The notes under the pieces were generated by a model, which had not been told where the DNA came from, made no database searches, and saw only the letters and a list, made by a program, of their open reading frames with translations. The translations under genes were made by a program, and so were the position numbers. 9,175 nucleotides of DNA from Candidatus Bathyarchaeum sp. (lineage in GTDB: Archaea > Thermoproteota > Bathyarchaeia > Bathyarchaeales > Bathyarchaeaceae). How positions within the stretch are numbered: the stretch's first letter is position 1; each line of letters starts with the position of its first letter. Location of the stretch: contig PIXS01000152.1 in assembly GCA_003096255.1 (NCBI GenBank), forward strand, positions 1 to 9,175, in the 5' to 3' direction. Below are positions 1-5,942 of the stretch, in pieces.

Positions 1-74
1 AGGACTAGAACTAAGAGAAAAAGGAACCCAGGAAACACCAGCGCCCTAGCGAAAAAGAGTAAATCAAGAGCCAC
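1..74 (-). CDS. HycD/EchB/NuoH-like membrane subunit of hydrogenase, N-terminal fragment
   Basis: This is the start of the next operon gene, cut by the left edge of the window. A GTG at 74-72, two bases after the stop of the large-subunit gene, opens a frame that stays open to the edge and reads MALDLLFFARALVFPGFLF followed by LLVLV. A hydrophobic first helix carrying a 'LVFPGxLFLL' pattern is typical of the NuoH/HycD/EchB/MbhM family. That subunit anchors the hydrogenase module in the membrane and forms the first part of the ion path. An AGGAAGGTG stretch in the end of the upstream gene can serve as ribosome binding site. Position directly after a HycE-like gene supports the call. Only 24 codons are visible, so the family assignment rests on this short helix plus operon context. 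TTG at 66-64 is out of frame and was not used. Confidence 0.72.
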   Translation of the reverse strand, partial: MALDLLFFARALVFPGFLFLLVLV

Positions 75-75
75 C

Positions 76-1737
76 CTAGATTAGCACCTTCCTGTTGTTT
101 ACGTCGTCAAGACTCCAGTGCCAGTTTTTACGCTTCTTTGTGTCAATGAATGCCATGCGGTCAGTGCAAGAGAAGCAGGGGTCTAGGCTTCCCATTACTG
201 ATGGAATGTCAGCAATGTACCCACCTTTGATGATGTCTGGAAAAGCGATAAGGTTTGCCAGTGTGGGGGCTCTGACCTTGACTCGGTATGGATAGGCTGT
301 TCCATCACTTTTGACGTAATGGATTAGTTCGCCTCTTGGAGCTTCAACGCGGCTAACGGCTTCGCCTTCAGGGATTTTTCGTTGAACCCTAACTCGCAGT
401 CGTCCGCTGGGAAGGTGACCAAGGGCATATTCTATTATGTCTAGGCTTTCCAGTACTTCTTCTGCCCTGACCATCAGCCGAGCCCATGTGTCACATTCCT
501 TGTAGCGTATGACGTTGAAAGGAATTTCTCCATAAGCCGCGTAAGGGTCATCTTTTCGGACGTCAGAAGCAACGTCTGAGCCTCTCAGAACTGGACCAAC
601 AACACAATACTTCAGAGCGTCTTCCCTGCTTAACACGCCGATGCCTTCAGTTCTTAACCGTAATGTGGCGTCTTCCTCGAACACGTTCTTATAGAAAACA
701 GCCCGTTTCCTAACCGCTTTAATCATCTTCAATGTTTTCTCGATAGCGTTCGGGTCAATGTCACGCCTTACTCCGCCAATCGTATTGAATCCGCTCATCA
801 AACGGTTGCCCGTGATTCGCTCAATTATGTCCATTACTGGCTCACGGTCACGCCACACATGCTGGAATAACGCCTCAAAACCAAGCAGGTGACCGCCAAC
901 ACCAAGGAGTAGCAGGTGACTGTGAACCCTGTTCAGTTCATGTATGATGGTGCGTAAGTATAAGGCACGGGGTGGAGTCTCGATGTTTCCGATGTCTTCG
1001 ACGGCTTGACAGAAAACGGTTGTGTGGGCAGCATTACAGATTCCGCAAATTCGCTCAACCAGAAACACGTCCTGGAAATACATCATACGTTCAGCTGCCT
1101 TCTCAATGCCCCTGTGAACATACCCAAGACGCGGCTCAACACCCACAACAGTTTCCCCATCAACCTTGAAAGAGAACCGTTCAGGCTCATGCAAAACAGG
1201 ATGCTGAGGACCAACAACAACATTCACGATTGACCCAGCAGCTTCTTCGGCTGATTCTGTCTGCAAAGCTTCCTCAGAAAATTCAGTATCCTGAGTTTCT
1301 GGCGGTTTCCAGTCTCGTCTAAGAGGGTAGTTTCCTTGAGGCCAAACATCTGGGAGCAGTAATCGTTCAAGACTTGGATGCCCCTCAAAAACAACGCCTA
1401 AGAGGTCAAAGACTTCCCGTTCATACAGGTTTGCTCCAGGCAGAATGTCTGTTATCGTTTTTGTAACAGGTTTTTCTCGGCTAACACGGTTTTTGAGAGT
1501 GACTGTTCCTTCACAGACCATGTGGTAGTTTAGTTCTATTTCGGTTCCTAGGTCTACGCCGCTTATTGTCGAAAGCATACTGTCGTCAATTTCTTTTAGG
1601 ATCAGGGAGATTGCGTCTCTATGGCGTTCAGGCTTAAGAAGAATGTACGCTTTCTTTGGCCTAGGAACTTTAAGCTCCACAATCGCATCAGCCAAGTTGT
1701 TCTTAAGAAGTTCTACAGCAGTTTCAAACTTTCCCAT
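76..1737 (-). CDS. Group 4 [NiFe]-hydrogenase large subunit (HycE-like NuoC-NuoD fusion)
   Basis: This is the catalytic subunit of an energy-converting hydrogenase, a cytoplasm-facing membrane complex that couples H2 evolution or uptake, usually with ferredoxin, to ion pumping. Residues 1-145 are a NuoC/30-kDa domain with the signature EREVFDLLGVVFEGHP (106-121) and LLLPDVWPQGNYPLRRDW. The NuoD/large-subunit domain starts near GPQHP (176-180). Both nickel-binding pairs are intact: C231 and C234 in ERICGIC, and C521 and C524 in DPCFSCTDR. True complex I NuoD proteins have lost these. After R527 there is a 26-residue tail beginning MAFID, matching the HycE arrangement in which a HycI-type endopeptidase cuts between Arg and Met after nickel insertion. 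At 553 residues it is close to E. coli HycE. The ATG follows the Fe-S subunit stop by 4 bases, with GGGATGAG overlapping that stop as a likely Shine-Dalgarno. Exact subgroup cannot be set by eye, so no symbol is given. Confidence 0.93.
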   Translation of the reverse strand: MGKFETAVELLKNNLADAIVELKVPRPKKAYILLKPERHRDAISLILKEIDDSMLSTISGVDLGTEIELNYHMVCEGTVTLKNRVSREKPVTKTITDILPGANLYEREVFDLLGVVFEGHPSLERLLLPDVWPQGNYPLRRDWKPPETQDTEFSEEALQTESAEEAAGSIVNVVVGPQHPVLHEPERFSFKVDGETVVGVEPRLGYVHRGIEKAAERMMYFQDVFLVERICGICNAAHTTVFCQAVEDIGNIETPPRALYLRTIIHELNRVHSHLLLLGVGGHLLGFEALFQHVWRDREPVMDIIERITGNRLMSGFNTIGGVRRDIDPNAIEKTLKMIKAVRKRAVFYKNVFEEDATLRLRTEGIGVLSREDALKYCVVGPVLRGSDVASDVRKDDPYAAYGEIPFNVIRYKECDTWARLMVRAEEVLESLDIIEYALGHLPSGRLRVRVQRKIPEGEAVSRVEAPRGELIHYVKSDGTAYPYRVKVRAPTLANLIAFPDIIKGGYIADIPSVMGSLDPCFSCTDRMAFIDTKKRKNWHWSLDDVNNRKVLI

Positions 1738-1741
1738 AAAC

Positions 1742-2170
1742 TCATCCCTTCAGTTTCCCAAGTAGTTTCGCAACACCCTGCACAATCGCCTCAGGTTTTG
1801 GTGGGCAGCCCGGAACATACACGTCAACGGGAATTATCTCGTCGAGGCGCCCACTTATGTTGTAGCATTCTTGAAATATTCCACCCGAACAGGCACAAGC
1901 GCCTACAGCTACAACAAATTTTGGCGAAGGCATCTGCTGATAAATCATTTTGAGTCGTGGCGCACACTGTTTTGTCACAGGTCCAGTTACTACAAGAACG
2001 TCTGCATGGCGAGGTGAGGGCTCAAGTTTCACGCCAAAACGTTCCACATCGTATCTGGGTGTTAGGAGGGCAACAACTTCGATGTCACAGCCGTTACATG
2101 CGCCAGTGTTGAAGTGCAGTAACCAAGGAGATTTTGTTCTTGCCCATTTGAGCAAACCAAGGTCAGGCAT
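1742..2170 (-). CDS. Hydrogenase small Fe-S subunit (HycG/EchC/NuoB-like)
   Basis: This 142-residue subunit carries the proximal [4Fe-4S] cluster that passes electrons to or from the Ni-Fe site of the adjacent large subunit. Cluster ligands visible are C25 and C28 in GACNGCDIE, C92 in VGACACSGG, and C122 in VPGCPP. The CxxC form 'CNGCDIE' is the one found in group 4 hydrogenases. Complex I NuoB has adjacent cysteines at this place. This agrees with the catalytic cysteines in the next gene. Length matches the short EchC/MbhJ type and lacks the ferredoxin-like extension of E. coli HycG. The ATG lies one base after the NuoA-like stop, with a strong GGGAGGT seven bases upstream inside the end of that gene, so the two are probably translationally coupled. 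Extra cysteines at 69, 94 and 102 have no assigned role. Confidence 0.93.
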   Translation of the reverse strand: MPDLGLLKWARTKSPWLLHFNTGACNGCDIEVVALLTPRYDVERFGVKLEPSPRHADVLVVTGPVTKQCAPRLKMIYQQMPSPKFVVAVGACACSGGIFQECYNISGRLDEIIPVDVYVPGCPPKPEAIVQGVAKLLGKLKG

Positions 2171-2171
2171 T

Positions 2172-2495
2172 TTAGAGACCTCCCAAAAGAAGCAGGTCTG
2201 CTGCTAGAATGATGCCTAAGTAAATTAGCAAAGTGAAGGGGTTTATCATCTGTAGGGCTAAAGCTGCGAAGGCCAGTATCAATGCAGGCGAGTCGATTAT
2301 GACGAAGAATATGAGATACTTGTAGAGGCTAACATTGACCAGTAGCCTTTTTGAGACCACTTTTTCTCCACAGGCATACATTGCACTTTTTTCTTCACTA
2401 TCTTTAGATTTAGGAACTAAGCCTTTGCTTAAAACATAAATCACTGCTGCGACGGATAGAACCAGCAAAAAGGCAACAATTGTCTCAATCAACAA
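2172..2495 (-). CDS. NuoA-like small membrane subunit of the hydrogenase complex
   Basis: This 107-residue protein has three predicted membrane helices, at about 2-23, 58-82 and 84-105. The polar loop between the first two holds MYACGEK (Y40, C42, G43), resembling the YxCG loop of NuoA/NDUFA3-type complex I subunit A, followed by YKYLIFFVIIDSPAL, which resembles the NuoA second helix (FxxFDxE). The acidic D68 is kept, but the Glu that usually follows two residues later is Pro70. It is slightly shorter than NuoA (about 120-145). In complex I this subunit packs against NuoH at the quinone cavity entrance. Here it precedes hydrogenase genes, so its partner is inferred to be the HycD-like subunit. 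The start is taken as TTG at 2495-2493 because GAGGTGG (2508-2502) sits six bases upstream; no ATG is available near it. Family assignment is by pattern only and weaker than for its neighbours. Confidence 0.75.
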   Translation of the reverse strand: MLIETIVAFLLVLSVAAVIYVLSKGLVPKSKDSEEKSAMYACGEKVVSKRLLVNVSLYKYLIFFVIIDSPALILAFAALALQMINPFTLLIYLGIILAADLLLLGGL

Positions 2496-2647
2496 CTATG
2501 TCCACCTCTCCACTGTTCCTCAAGTGACTCTGTGAAAACAAGAAAGTTGGCAAGTCCAATAGTTTCTGGCGCAGCATGGAAAGTAGCCAGTGGCACAGCA
2601 ACTACAATATTTGCTGTTGGAGCTTTCGGGGATGGGTTTGCCTTCAT
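2489..2647 (-). CDS. Possible small leader ORF (52 aa) of the hydrogenase operon
   Basis: An ATG at 2647-2645 opens a 52-residue frame that ends with TGA at 2491-2489, overlapping the TTG start of the NuoA-like gene. That gene's GAGGTGG ribosome binding site lies inside this frame, which would suit translational coupling. The product is Pro/Ala-rich at first (MKANPSPKAP), then has a mildly hydrophobic middle, then an acidic stretch and a terminal Cys (SLEEQWRGGHSC). I do not recognise a family. The frame is open further upstream to 2728 without ATG, GTG or TTG, and that extension has a coding-like Lys/Ser/Thr-rich composition, so the true start may be missed. No strong Shine-Dalgarno precedes the ATG. 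An opposite-strand frame (2532-2732) overlaps it, but it has no ribosome binding site or context. Called as possible, not certain. Confidence 0.4.
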   Translation of the reverse strand: MKANPSPKAPTANIVVAVPLATFHAAPETIGLANFLVFTESLEEQWRGGHSC

Positions 2648-2680
2648 ATCTGTTTTACCACTTTTGCTTGCTTTTTCAGA

Positions 2681-2695
2681 GGTTTTAATTTTATG
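2681..2695 (-). promoter_or_regulatory. Candidate TATA element for the hydrogenase operon
   Basis: On the minus strand this AT-rich block reads CATAAAATTAAAACC. Its centre is about 40 bases upstream of the ATG at 2647, so transcription would start near 2660 and leave a leader of about 14 bases. A second TATA-like site, TTTAAAAT at 2800-2793, would give a leader of more than 100 bases. The sequence does not decide between them. Confidence 0.3.
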
Positions 2696-2728
2696 TTCAG
2701 TTGTTAGAGTAGAACACGGATTTACGTT

Positions 2729-2853
2729 TTAGGTGCCAAAACGTTACCCAGAGGGGTGATTTGGTGAAGCCGCGAACGGTTTTCCGGTGTTCATTTTAAA
2801 CATTCCTCTTTTGCATGAAGCGCTAAGCCGAATGGTATAAAGTTTTCCCATAA
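2729..2853. other. Divergent intergenic region between hydrogenase operon and PhoU-like gene
   Basis: Together with the doubtful small ORF, the stretch 2496-2916 is the longest one here without a confident gene. The part from 2729 to 2853 contains the alternative minus-strand TATA site at 2800-2793, stops in all relevant frames and no convincing coding frame. I see no strong hairpin, tRNA or repeat in it. It must hold the control regions of two divergent units. Confidence 0.5.
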
Positions 2854-2854
2854 T

Positions 2855-2863
2855 TTTTTATAT
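2855..2863 (+). promoter_or_regulatory. TATA box and SD of the PhoU-like gene
   Basis: TTTTTATAT on the plus strand sits inside an AT-rich block upstream of the AbrB-PhoU gene. With the usual archaeal spacing, transcription would begin near 2886 and give a leader of about 30 bases. GGCGAT at 2905-2910, six bases before the ATG at 2917, is one mismatch from GGTGAT and fits a Shine-Dalgarno site, which supports that start. Confidence 0.55.
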
Positions 2864-2916
2864 TTCACATAAATAGTTAAATCAAGTTAAGTAAGTTTAA
2901 TCTTGGCGATGTTATC

Positions 2917-3966
2917 ATGTCCGAAACACGAAAGCTCCAAAAGATCGGCAACACCCTCTACGTTTCTATTCCCAAAAATTGGACAACAACCATGAAGCTG
3001 AAACAAGGTGACAAAGTAACATTATCTTCACAACCAGACAATTCCTTAAGCATCCGCTCAGCCAGCACAAAAGAAAAGCCAAGAGAAATCAGCCTAACAA
3101 TCAACGACAAAGATTCAATACATTCCCTCAAACGGGAAATCGTAGCCGCCTACGTAGATGGCTTTGACATAATAAAACTGAAAGCAAAAGAGAGAATCTC
3201 AGAGGAGCAACAAGAAAGCATCAGAGAAATAGTAAATCATTTGTTTGGTTTAGAAATCATCGAAATTTCCGGAGACGCCATGACTATACAGTGTTTGCTA
3301 AAACGAACCTTGGAGATAGATAAGACAATTCAGCGGATTCAGAACGTATTACTATCGTTGTTTGAGGAAGCTGTTTATGCACTGAGAGAACAAAACGCTG
3401 ATTTAATCCCTGGTCTCTCTAGGAGAATGAAGGATATTAGACGCCTTTCATTAGTTACATACCGTCTACTTCGGAGCTTTCTGCTATTCCCAAACCCAGA
3501 AAACCAGACGAAACTAACTTTGATTGAATGTGTTGACTATCTTCTGATTCTGCACATAATCTCCGAAAGCGCCTGCAACGTAAACAACATCTCAGAAAGC
3601 GTCATGGCACTAAACAAACAAGACATTTCCAAGCAGATGCTAGAGCCACTTTACCAAGTAAGCGTCACAATAAAACGCTCATTCAACAATTCAGTTCAAG
3701 TGCTTCTATCCAAGGACATACAACTAGCAAACCAAATACTGGACAACATGCCCGCTAGCGACCTAAACCTAGAAGAACTGTGGAAATTCTGGAGAGAAGC
3801 AGACAGAACAAAAGTCTCCAGCCTTGTTCTTTCACACGCTTATCTGCTCATCGACTGCTTAAAACGGATAAACCAGCACTCTGCCGAAATCGCAGAAATT
3901 GCCATTAATCGCGCAGAAGCTGCAACAGCAAACGGTCAGAACATTGAAGCAAGAAAAGGAAGATAA
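2917..3966 (+). CDS. AbrB/SpoVT-PhoU domain regulator (archaeal phosphate-uptake-regulator family)
   Basis: The 349-residue protein has an N-terminal AbrB/MazE/SpoVT swapped-hairpin DNA-binding domain at about residues 4-48 (RKLQKIGNTLYVSIPKNW, then a Lys/Gln-Gly-Asp turn KQGDKVTL). An α/β linker follows to about 120, then a long all-helical region (about 125-340) with two PhoU-like three-helix repeats. Archaeal proteins of this build are commonly annotated as phosphate uptake regulator. PhoU proteins bind metal clusters and control Pst transport or signalling, and the AbrB part implies direct DNA binding. No pst or phosphate kinase genes are nearby, so the phosphate link is family knowledge only. 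The acidic D/E-rich PhoU metal motifs are weak by eye. It is divergent from the hydrogenase operon and could equally be a local regulator. It stands alone, with a T-rich hairpin following. Confidence 0.85.
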   Translation: MSETRKLQKIGNTLYVSIPKNWTTTMKLKQGDKVTLSSQPDNSLSIRSASTKEKPREISLTINDKDSIHSLKREIVAAYVDGFDIIKLKAKERISEEQQESIREIVNHLFGLEIIEISGDAMTIQCLLKRTLEIDKTIQRIQNVLLSLFEEAVYALREQNADLIPGLSRRMKDIRRLSLVTYRLLRSFLLFPNPENQTKLTLIECVDYLLILHIISESACNVNNISESVMALNKQDISKQMLEPLYQVSVTIKRSFNNSVQVLLSKDIQLANQILDNMPASDLNLEELWKFWREADRTKVSSLVLSHAYLLIDCLKRINQHSAEIAEIAINRAEAATANGQNIEARKGR

Positions 3967-4020
3967 TCACATCGCAAACAGTAATCTGCAGCTATTTGGA
4001 GCCTAATAGAGGTACATTGT

Positions 4021-4040
4021 TGAAAACAGCCTTTTTTCAG
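4021..4040 (+). terminator. T-rich hairpin after the PhoU-like gene
   Basis: TGAAAA and TTTTCA can pair around a short loop, and the plus strand carries a run of six T at 4032-4037. It lies about 60 bases after the stop of the AbrB-PhoU gene and before the opposing tRNA. A T run of this kind is sufficient for archaeal termination, but the stem is short and AT-rich. Confidence 0.4.
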
Positions 4041-4062
4041 AAAATCGGCAGCACAAGTGTTT

Positions 4063-4138
4063 TGGTGCGGCTGCCGGGATTTGAACCCGGGTACCCGGCT
4101 TGGGAAGCCGGGGTCCTACCTAGCTAGACTACAGCCGC
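4063..4138 (-). tRNA. tRNA-Gly, anticodon CCC, with encoded CCA
   Basis: The minus strand folds into a full cloverleaf. The acceptor stem GCGGCTG pairs perfectly with CAGCCGC. There is a four-pair D stem (GTCT/GGAC, one G-U), an anticodon stem CCGGC/GCCGG with loop TTCCCAA, a four-base variable loop GTAC, and a T arm CCGGG-TTCAAAT-CCCGG. The anticodon CCC (4104-4102) reads the glycine codon GGG. The mature body is 4138-4066 (73 bases) with discriminator A, and the genome encodes CCA at 4065-4063. No intron is seen. It lies 42 bases downstream of lysS on the same strand. Confidence 0.97.
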
Positions 4139-4161
4139 CACAATTTCCATACATTGGCTGC

Positions 4162-4170
4162 AATTTAAAT
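4162..4170 (-). promoter_or_regulatory. TATA box of the tRNA-Gly gene
   Basis: The minus strand reads ATTTAAATT, centred about 28 bases before the first base of the tRNA at 4138, with purine-rich sequence just upstream (AAATG) as a possible BRE. This spacing is what an archaeal tRNA promoter should show. The tRNA is therefore probably transcribed on its own and does not depend on lysS readthrough. Confidence 0.65.
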
Positions 4171-4180
4171 CATTTAGGCT

Positions 4181-5776
4181 CTAGTTTTCAGTAACCCTTC
4201 GGAGAGCCTCAATCACGTTTTCTGTTCCCATAGCCAAAATGTAGGGTCCAAGTCTAGGTCCCTGGGGCACTCCCAAAAGAATCCTGTAAACCGTCTTGAA
4301 GAATTTGCCTGGTTTAATGCCGCTGTTTCTGGCAATGTTGAAGAATTCGCCCTGAATCTCTTCCTCTGTTGCTTCCTTCTGCAGGATTTGGATAAGCGCC
4401 TTGACTGCACCTTTTTCTTGTTCAGTCAACTCGACGGCTTTTTCCTTGATTTCCGTGAAGTCCTTTGACCAGTTAAGGGCGTAGCCGATTCGCTGCTTCA
4501 GGTCATCTGATAAGCCCTCTTTGCCGTACCCGTAGCCCCGAAGCTTCTCCAAGACAAAATCGACTTCAGAGCCTTCAGGAGCAACCTTTGCCAAGAACGT
4601 TAGCAGATTGTAGGGCACATGCTCACCCGGCTTAGATGGCATGTTTAGGAGCATGCAGTACTTGTATAGTCCGGACAGTTTAGCCTTCTCTTTCTTGTCT
4701 GAAACATGTTTCTTTCCGAAGTAGATGTCTTCTAGTTCATCAAGCTCATTCATGTATTGTGGTATGTCCGTGACTGAGAGACTTCGGGCGCCAACAAACC
4801 GCTTCAAGACCAGCAACAGAAGAGACCCAGGCGAGCCATACCTGAACCAAACTTGGGGAGTGAAAACGTTTCCAGCTGATTTGCTGATCTTTTTTCCGCT
4901 CTTATCAAGATACATTTCATATCTGGCATGAAATGGAGGAGTCCACTCAAAGATTTCTTGGCATATTCTGTCATTTACCCTCACTGAGTCTGCAATGTCC
5001 TTCCCGAAGGGCTCGAAACGGATGTCCAATGCTTTCCATCTGGCTGCAAACTCGACCTTCCATCCAAGTTTTCCTTCTGCTTTTCGGATGTCCGCCTCGC
5101 CTTTGTGTCCACAGCCCTCCAGCCACTTTTTCCTCACTTCCATTCCTTCGCAGCTGTACAATACCTTGTTTTCGTCAGGAAGAAATGTGTGGGCTTTGGT
5201 GGTGTAGATTCTGCCACATTTGCTGCAAATCGGGAAGTATGGAAGAACATCCACAAACTTGTCTTGCCCAACTTCCTCCTGGACAATTTTTCCCACTTTT
5301 TGGGCATTTTCGAGTATTGTTTTGACTTCTTCTTTGAAGAGTCCCTGCTCGTAGGATTTTCTGGCGGACATGAAGGTGTATTTGATGCCGCTCTGGTCAA
5401 GGGACTCCAATAGGAGGCTGGTCATGTGTTCTCCGAAGCTTCCGTGGCAACCGTGAAGGTCAGGAATCGACGTAACTGGATATCCCAGGTATTTGCTTAG
5501 GGACTTTGGAAGCCCTGCTGGAACCTTTCTTAAGCCGTCTAGGTCGTCAGCGAAGGCAATATATTCTGAGTTGTATCCTTGTTCCTGAAGAGCCAATGTT
5601 ACGGCGTATGATCGGGCGCAGTCAGCGAAACTGCCGATGTGTGGAAATCCTGAGGCTCCGAGACCGCTTTCTGTTCTGATTAAGTCTAGGCTTCTGCCCA
5701 GTTTCTGTTCTCTTTCTATGATTTCGGTCGCGGTTTTGTCGTACCATGTTCCGTGTCCAATTATTTTTTCAGGCAT
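4181..5776 (-). CDS. lysS: Lysyl-tRNA synthetase, class I
   Basis: This enzyme charges tRNA-Lys with lysine using ATP. At 531 residues it has the expected length for the class I form found in many archaea and some bacteria, which is unrelated to the common class II LysRS. The Rossmann-fold signatures are present: PHIGSF (45-50) as the HIGH motif and KISKS (296-300) as KMSKS. Between them are Cys-rich zinc-type elements (C184, C187 in CSKCG; C209; C222 and H224 in GCGH). The C-terminal helical anticodon-binding part ends with GVPQGPRLGPYI, typical of this family. ATG at 5776 is preceded by GAGG ten bases upstream and by a good TATA element, which supports the start. It is a single-gene unit, divergent from the secreted-protein gene. 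No truncation or missing motif is seen. Confidence 0.97.
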   Translation of the reverse strand: MPEKIIGHGTWYDKTATEIIEREQKLGRSLDLIRTESGLGASGFPHIGSFADCARSYAVTLALQEQGYNSEYIAFADDLDGLRKVPAGLPKSLSKYLGYPVTSIPDLHGCHGSFGEHMTSLLLESLDQSGIKYTFMSARKSYEQGLFKEEVKTILENAQKVGKIVQEEVGQDKFVDVLPYFPICSKCGRIYTTKAHTFLPDENKVLYSCEGMEVRKKWLEGCGHKGEADIRKAEGKLGWKVEFAARWKALDIRFEPFGKDIADSVRVNDRICQEIFEWTPPFHARYEMYLDKSGKKISKSAGNVFTPQVWFRYGSPGSLLLLVLKRFVGARSLSVTDIPQYMNELDELEDIYFGKKHVSDKKEKAKLSGLYKYCMLLNMPSKPGEHVPYNLLTFLAKVAPEGSEVDFVLEKLRGYGYGKEGLSDDLKQRIGYALNWSKDFTEIKEKAVELTEQEKGAVKALIQILQKEATEEEIQGEFFNIARNSGIKPGKFFKTVYRILLGVPQGPRLGPYILAMGTENVIEALRRVTEN

Positions 5777-5820
5777 ACTCAGGTTTCCTCATTAATCGTT
5801 TACAGTAATCGGATTGTTAG

Positions 5821-5833
5821 ATAAAAGCATAAA
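5821..5833 (-). promoter_or_regulatory. lysS: TATA promoter of lysS
   Basis: The minus strand reads TTTATGCTTTTAT after CCCC, a clear archaeal TATA region. Transcription would begin near 5797, giving a leader of about 20 bases. GAGG at 5790-5787 lies ten bases before the ATG and may be the ribosome binding site. Confidence 0.6.
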
Positions 5834-5899
5834 GGGGTTTTGTTTCCTGTTTTGTTGGAACAAGCGTTTCACTTTCTGGAACGCCTATACCGTAGTGTC

Positions 5900-5919
5900 C
5901 CTTAACTTAAGGTTTAACC
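5900..5919. promoter_or_regulatory. Two adjoining small palindromes upstream of the secreted-protein gene
   Basis: CCTTAA-C-TTAAGG (5900-5912) is a perfect 6+1+6 inverted repeat. It overlaps GGTT-T-AACC (5911-5919), a 4+1+4 inverted repeat. They lie 24 to 43 bases before the ATG at 5943, where the TATA/BRE region would be. No better TATA box is visible, so this block may be promoter, operator, or both. AT-rich short palindromes can arise by chance. Confidence 0.35.
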
Positions 5920-5942
5920 CATTGTCTGGATGGTGAACAAGT

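Noticed and set aside
1..74. Suspected frameshift in the T run near the start of the NuoH-like gene
   Set aside because: On recount the run is five T, and the frame from GTG at 74 reads through to the edge with the expected helix, so no indel is needed.
1621..2207. Plus-strand frames of 110 and 85 residues
   Set aside because: They are antisense to the hydrogenase Fe-S and large-subunit genes, which have strong motifs and start signals.
76..2495. Annotation as NADH-quinone oxidoreductase (complex I) subunits A, B and C/D
   Set aside because: The large subunit keeps all four Ni-binding cysteines and the small subunit has the CxxC hydrogenase motif, so electron input from NADH to quinone is not supported.
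2532..2732. 66-residue plus-strand frame starting with GTG, partly hydrophobic
   Set aside because: It has no Shine-Dalgarno site or promoter, lies opposite the small ORF that overlaps the hydrogenase operon start, and its hydrophobicity follows from the opposite frame's composition.
4063..4138. tRNA gene as an integration site of a mobile element
   Set aside because: No integrase, no duplicated tRNA 3' end and no change of base composition are visible on either side.
4933..5413. Several overlapping plus-strand frames of 70 to 130 residues
   Set aside because: They lie wholly opposite lysS, have no promoters or ribosome sites, and encode Cys/Ser/Pro-rich nonsense typical of antisense frames.
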